From contig JAIYAV010000325.1 of NCBI GenBank assembly GCA_027488855.1, forward strand, positions 1 to 44,184: DNA of 44,184 bases. Direction: 5' to 3'. The stretch is from Saprospiraceae bacterium (lineage in GTDB: Bacteria > Bacteroidota > Bacteroidia > Chitinophagales > Saprospiraceae). The position numbers were made by a program, and so were the translations under genes. Positions within the stretch are counted from its first letter, which is position 1, and every line of letters begins with the position of its first letter. The notes beneath the pieces were generated by a model, which saw only the letters and a list, made by a program, of their open reading frames with translations, did not search any database and was not told the origin of the DNA. Positions 43,015 through 44,184 of the stretch are shown here, one piece after another.

Positions 43015-43018
43015 CAAC

Positions 43019-43876
43019 TCACGTTAACTTCTCATGCCCATCAGTCAGCCTCTTCATCCCAGGCACATTTAACAACAACTGCATCTGATGAATAGCGATT
43101 TCGTTTAACCAGGTCAAGCGATCATTTTGGGACAGCTCCTGTCTAATGAATTCGGCATTAAGGTTCTCCAGGTTTGCAAGGACTAAAAGCTGTTCAGCGC
43201 TCGCATGATCTCGCATATTGCCTTTTTGTTCAGGGTTAGCTTCGCGCCACTGTTTGGCACTTAGCCCGAACAAAGCCATATTGAGCAGATCTGCTTCACT
43301 GGCAAAATAAATGCTTTCTGCTTTGGTGTTGTATACTCTGGGAGGAACCAGGTGCTCTTTCACCGCATCGGTGTGAATGAGGTAATTCACTTTTGCCAAG
43401 GTGCGTTTTAAGCTCCATTCTAATGTTTGCTTGTTTTGTTCAGCCTCAATGTCCTTCAAACGCTGAAACTCTTTAATCAGATAGAGCTTGAACACGGGGC
43501 TTACCCAGGAGCAGAACTCCAGCGCAATATCTCGATGTGCAAATGTACCACCACCATAACGCCCTGCTTTTGTCACAATGCCCACTGCACCTGTTGCTTC
43601 AATCCATTTACCCGCTGATAAGATAAAGCGATTTGTCCCGGCCTCGCTTTTAACCTTATCGAATTCGATAAGGTTAAAATTTGGATTATAGAGAATTTCC
43701 CATGCTCCCAGAAACTCGATAGTATCTTTGTTCCGCATCCAGTTTACGACGATCATAGCAGGGTTGTCTGGATTGACCCTCTTTGTAATATCAGTCAGTG
43801 AGAAAAAATCTTGATCTTTATCTGATAGAATTGCAATATCGGTCTCTTGGACTGTGAGTGTTATCTTTTTTGCCAT
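43019..43876 (-). CDS. KilA-N domain-containing protein
   Basis: 285 residues. The KilA-N DNA-binding-type domain covers about 10-140: NWMRNKDTIEFLGAWEILYNPNFN, GTNRFILSAGKWIEATGAVGI, TKAGRYGGGTFAHRDIALEF and CSWVSPVFKLYLIKEFQRLK. The remaining ~145 residues are helical, with a segment LLNMALFGLSAKQWREANPE found behind KilA-N in many chromosomal copies in Bacteroidota. KilA-N is common in phages and large DNA viruses, so a mobile origin is possible, but no other phage gene is nearby. Function is unknown. The AT-rich 100 nt upstream may hold its promoter, though no clear box was found. Confidence 0.88.
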   Translation of the reverse strand: MAKKITLTVQETDIAILSDKDQDFFSLTDITKRVNPDNPAMIVVNWMRNKDTIEFLGAWEILYNPNFNLIEFDKVKSEAGTNRFILSAGKWIEATGAVGIVTKAGRYGGGTFAHRDIALEFCSWVSPVFKLYLIKEFQRLKDIEAEQNKQTLEWSLKRTLAKVNYLIHTDAVKEHLVPPRVYNTKAESIYFASEADLLNMALFGLSAKQWREANPEQKGNMRDHASAEQLLVLANLENLNAEFIRQELSQNDRLTWLNEIAIHQMQLLLNVPGMKRLTDGHEKLT

Positions 43877-43988
43877 AGTCTCGATTTAACACTACAAAAT
43901 AATTATTTTATATTTTTAATAAACAAAAAAAATAATAAAATTTTTCAAAATCTGCGTTTATAAGCATGGACGATTTGTTTGTTCCAAC

Positions 43989-44017
43989 TTGAGAATAAAC
44001 TTAAAATACTACCTTTA
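43989..44017 (+). promoter_or_regulatory. Promoter of the last, partial gene
   Basis: TTG (43989-43991), an 18-nt spacer and TACCTTTA (44010-44017) resemble the Bacteroidota -33/-7 pair with one mismatch in each box. The ATG follows at 44060, giving a leader of about 35 nt. Confidence 0.5.
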
Positions 44018-44059
44018 CATAGGGCGCACCTGTGATTCGCCCTACGTAATCAGGTAACC

Positions 44060-44184
44060 ATGAATCATTACATCTATTTATTATTGGCACTGTTTTGTTG
44101 GAGTAGCCCAGCCTCCGCCCAGCACCACCGCTGGATCGCCCCCTACGTTCCTCAAATCGATTCCCTGTTTTCCACTTATCAAAA
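44060..44184 (+). CDS. 5' end of an exported protein (cut by the window edge)
   Basis: The first 41 codons encode a clear signal peptide, MNHYIYLLLALFCWSSPASA (cleavage after ASA, before Q), then QHHRWIAPYVPQIDSLFS. The rest lies outside the window, so the product cannot be named. A well-placed promoter-like pair upstream and the signal peptide support the start. Confidence 0.75.
   Translation, partial: MNHYIYLLLALFCWSSPASAQHHRWIAPYVPQIDSLFSTYQ

Noticed and set aside
43019-43876. Prophage
   Set aside because: A single KilA-N protein with no structural, integrase or lysis genes nearby.

Overview
The window looks like a chromosomal segment of a Bacteroidota member, most probably of the Saprospirales (Haliscomenobacter-like; the genus is inferred). 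The evidence is a SusC/SusD pair, four proteins ending in Por/type IX secretion (T9SS) sorting domains, lipoproteins with LASC- or LGSC-type lipoboxes, promoter elements of the Bacteroidota TAnnTTTG type, and almost no Shine-Dalgarno sequences. No rRNA, tRNA, CRISPR array or complete insertion sequence was seen.

Layout. 1-8270 holds a TonB-dependent receptor diverging from a MarR-type regulator, a glycerate kinase, an acyl-CoA carboxylase beta subunit of the methylcrotonyl-CoA type, a THUMP-domain RNA methyltransferase and a small orphan Rpn-like tail gene. 8271-29699 is a pectin utilisation locus. Its left operon (minus strand, transcribed 14913 to 8271) is kduD, kduI, a PL10 pectate lyase, a fused CE12-GH28 enzyme and an alpha/beta-hydrolase esterase. 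A LacI-type regulator (plus strand) follows, and then the right operon (minus strand, 29699 to 16520): SusC, SusD, a surface glycan-binding-type lipoprotein, a small ConA-like protein, a secreted PL1 pectate lyase and a secreted CE8 pectin methylesterase. A 24-nt sequence containing an AACGTT-N6-AACGTT operator is identical upstream of kduD/lacI and upstream of susC, so one regulator probably controls both operons. Together the genes bind and import pectin fragments, remove methyl and acetyl groups, cleave the backbone and isomerise and reduce the unsaturated uronate to KDG. KdgK and KdgA are not in the window.

30171-31976 is a tight four-gene minus-strand cluster: a ribbon-helix-helix-like protein, an HNH nuclease, a XisI homologue and a DUF416 protein. 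This is the best candidate for an uncharacterised mobile, defence or toxin-antitoxin-like module. 32052-33147 is a DUF4249 lipoprotein gene that appears frameshifted at a run of six A/T. 33377-42956 has an SGNH hydrolase, a choice-of-anchor/gliding-motility C-terminal protein and, divergently, a 1911-residue secreted protein made of 16 copies of a ~111-residue, two-cysteine repeat I cannot assign to a named family. A KilA-N domain protein and the 5' end of a secreted protein close the window.

The most striking non-coding trait is that most gaps between neighbouring genes are filled by long, often nested inverted repeats (about 50-316 nt). Most arms differ from site to site, several abut or include stop codons or lie just before start codons, and a few belong to recognisable families (9389/34071; 6579/14051; 1/22376).
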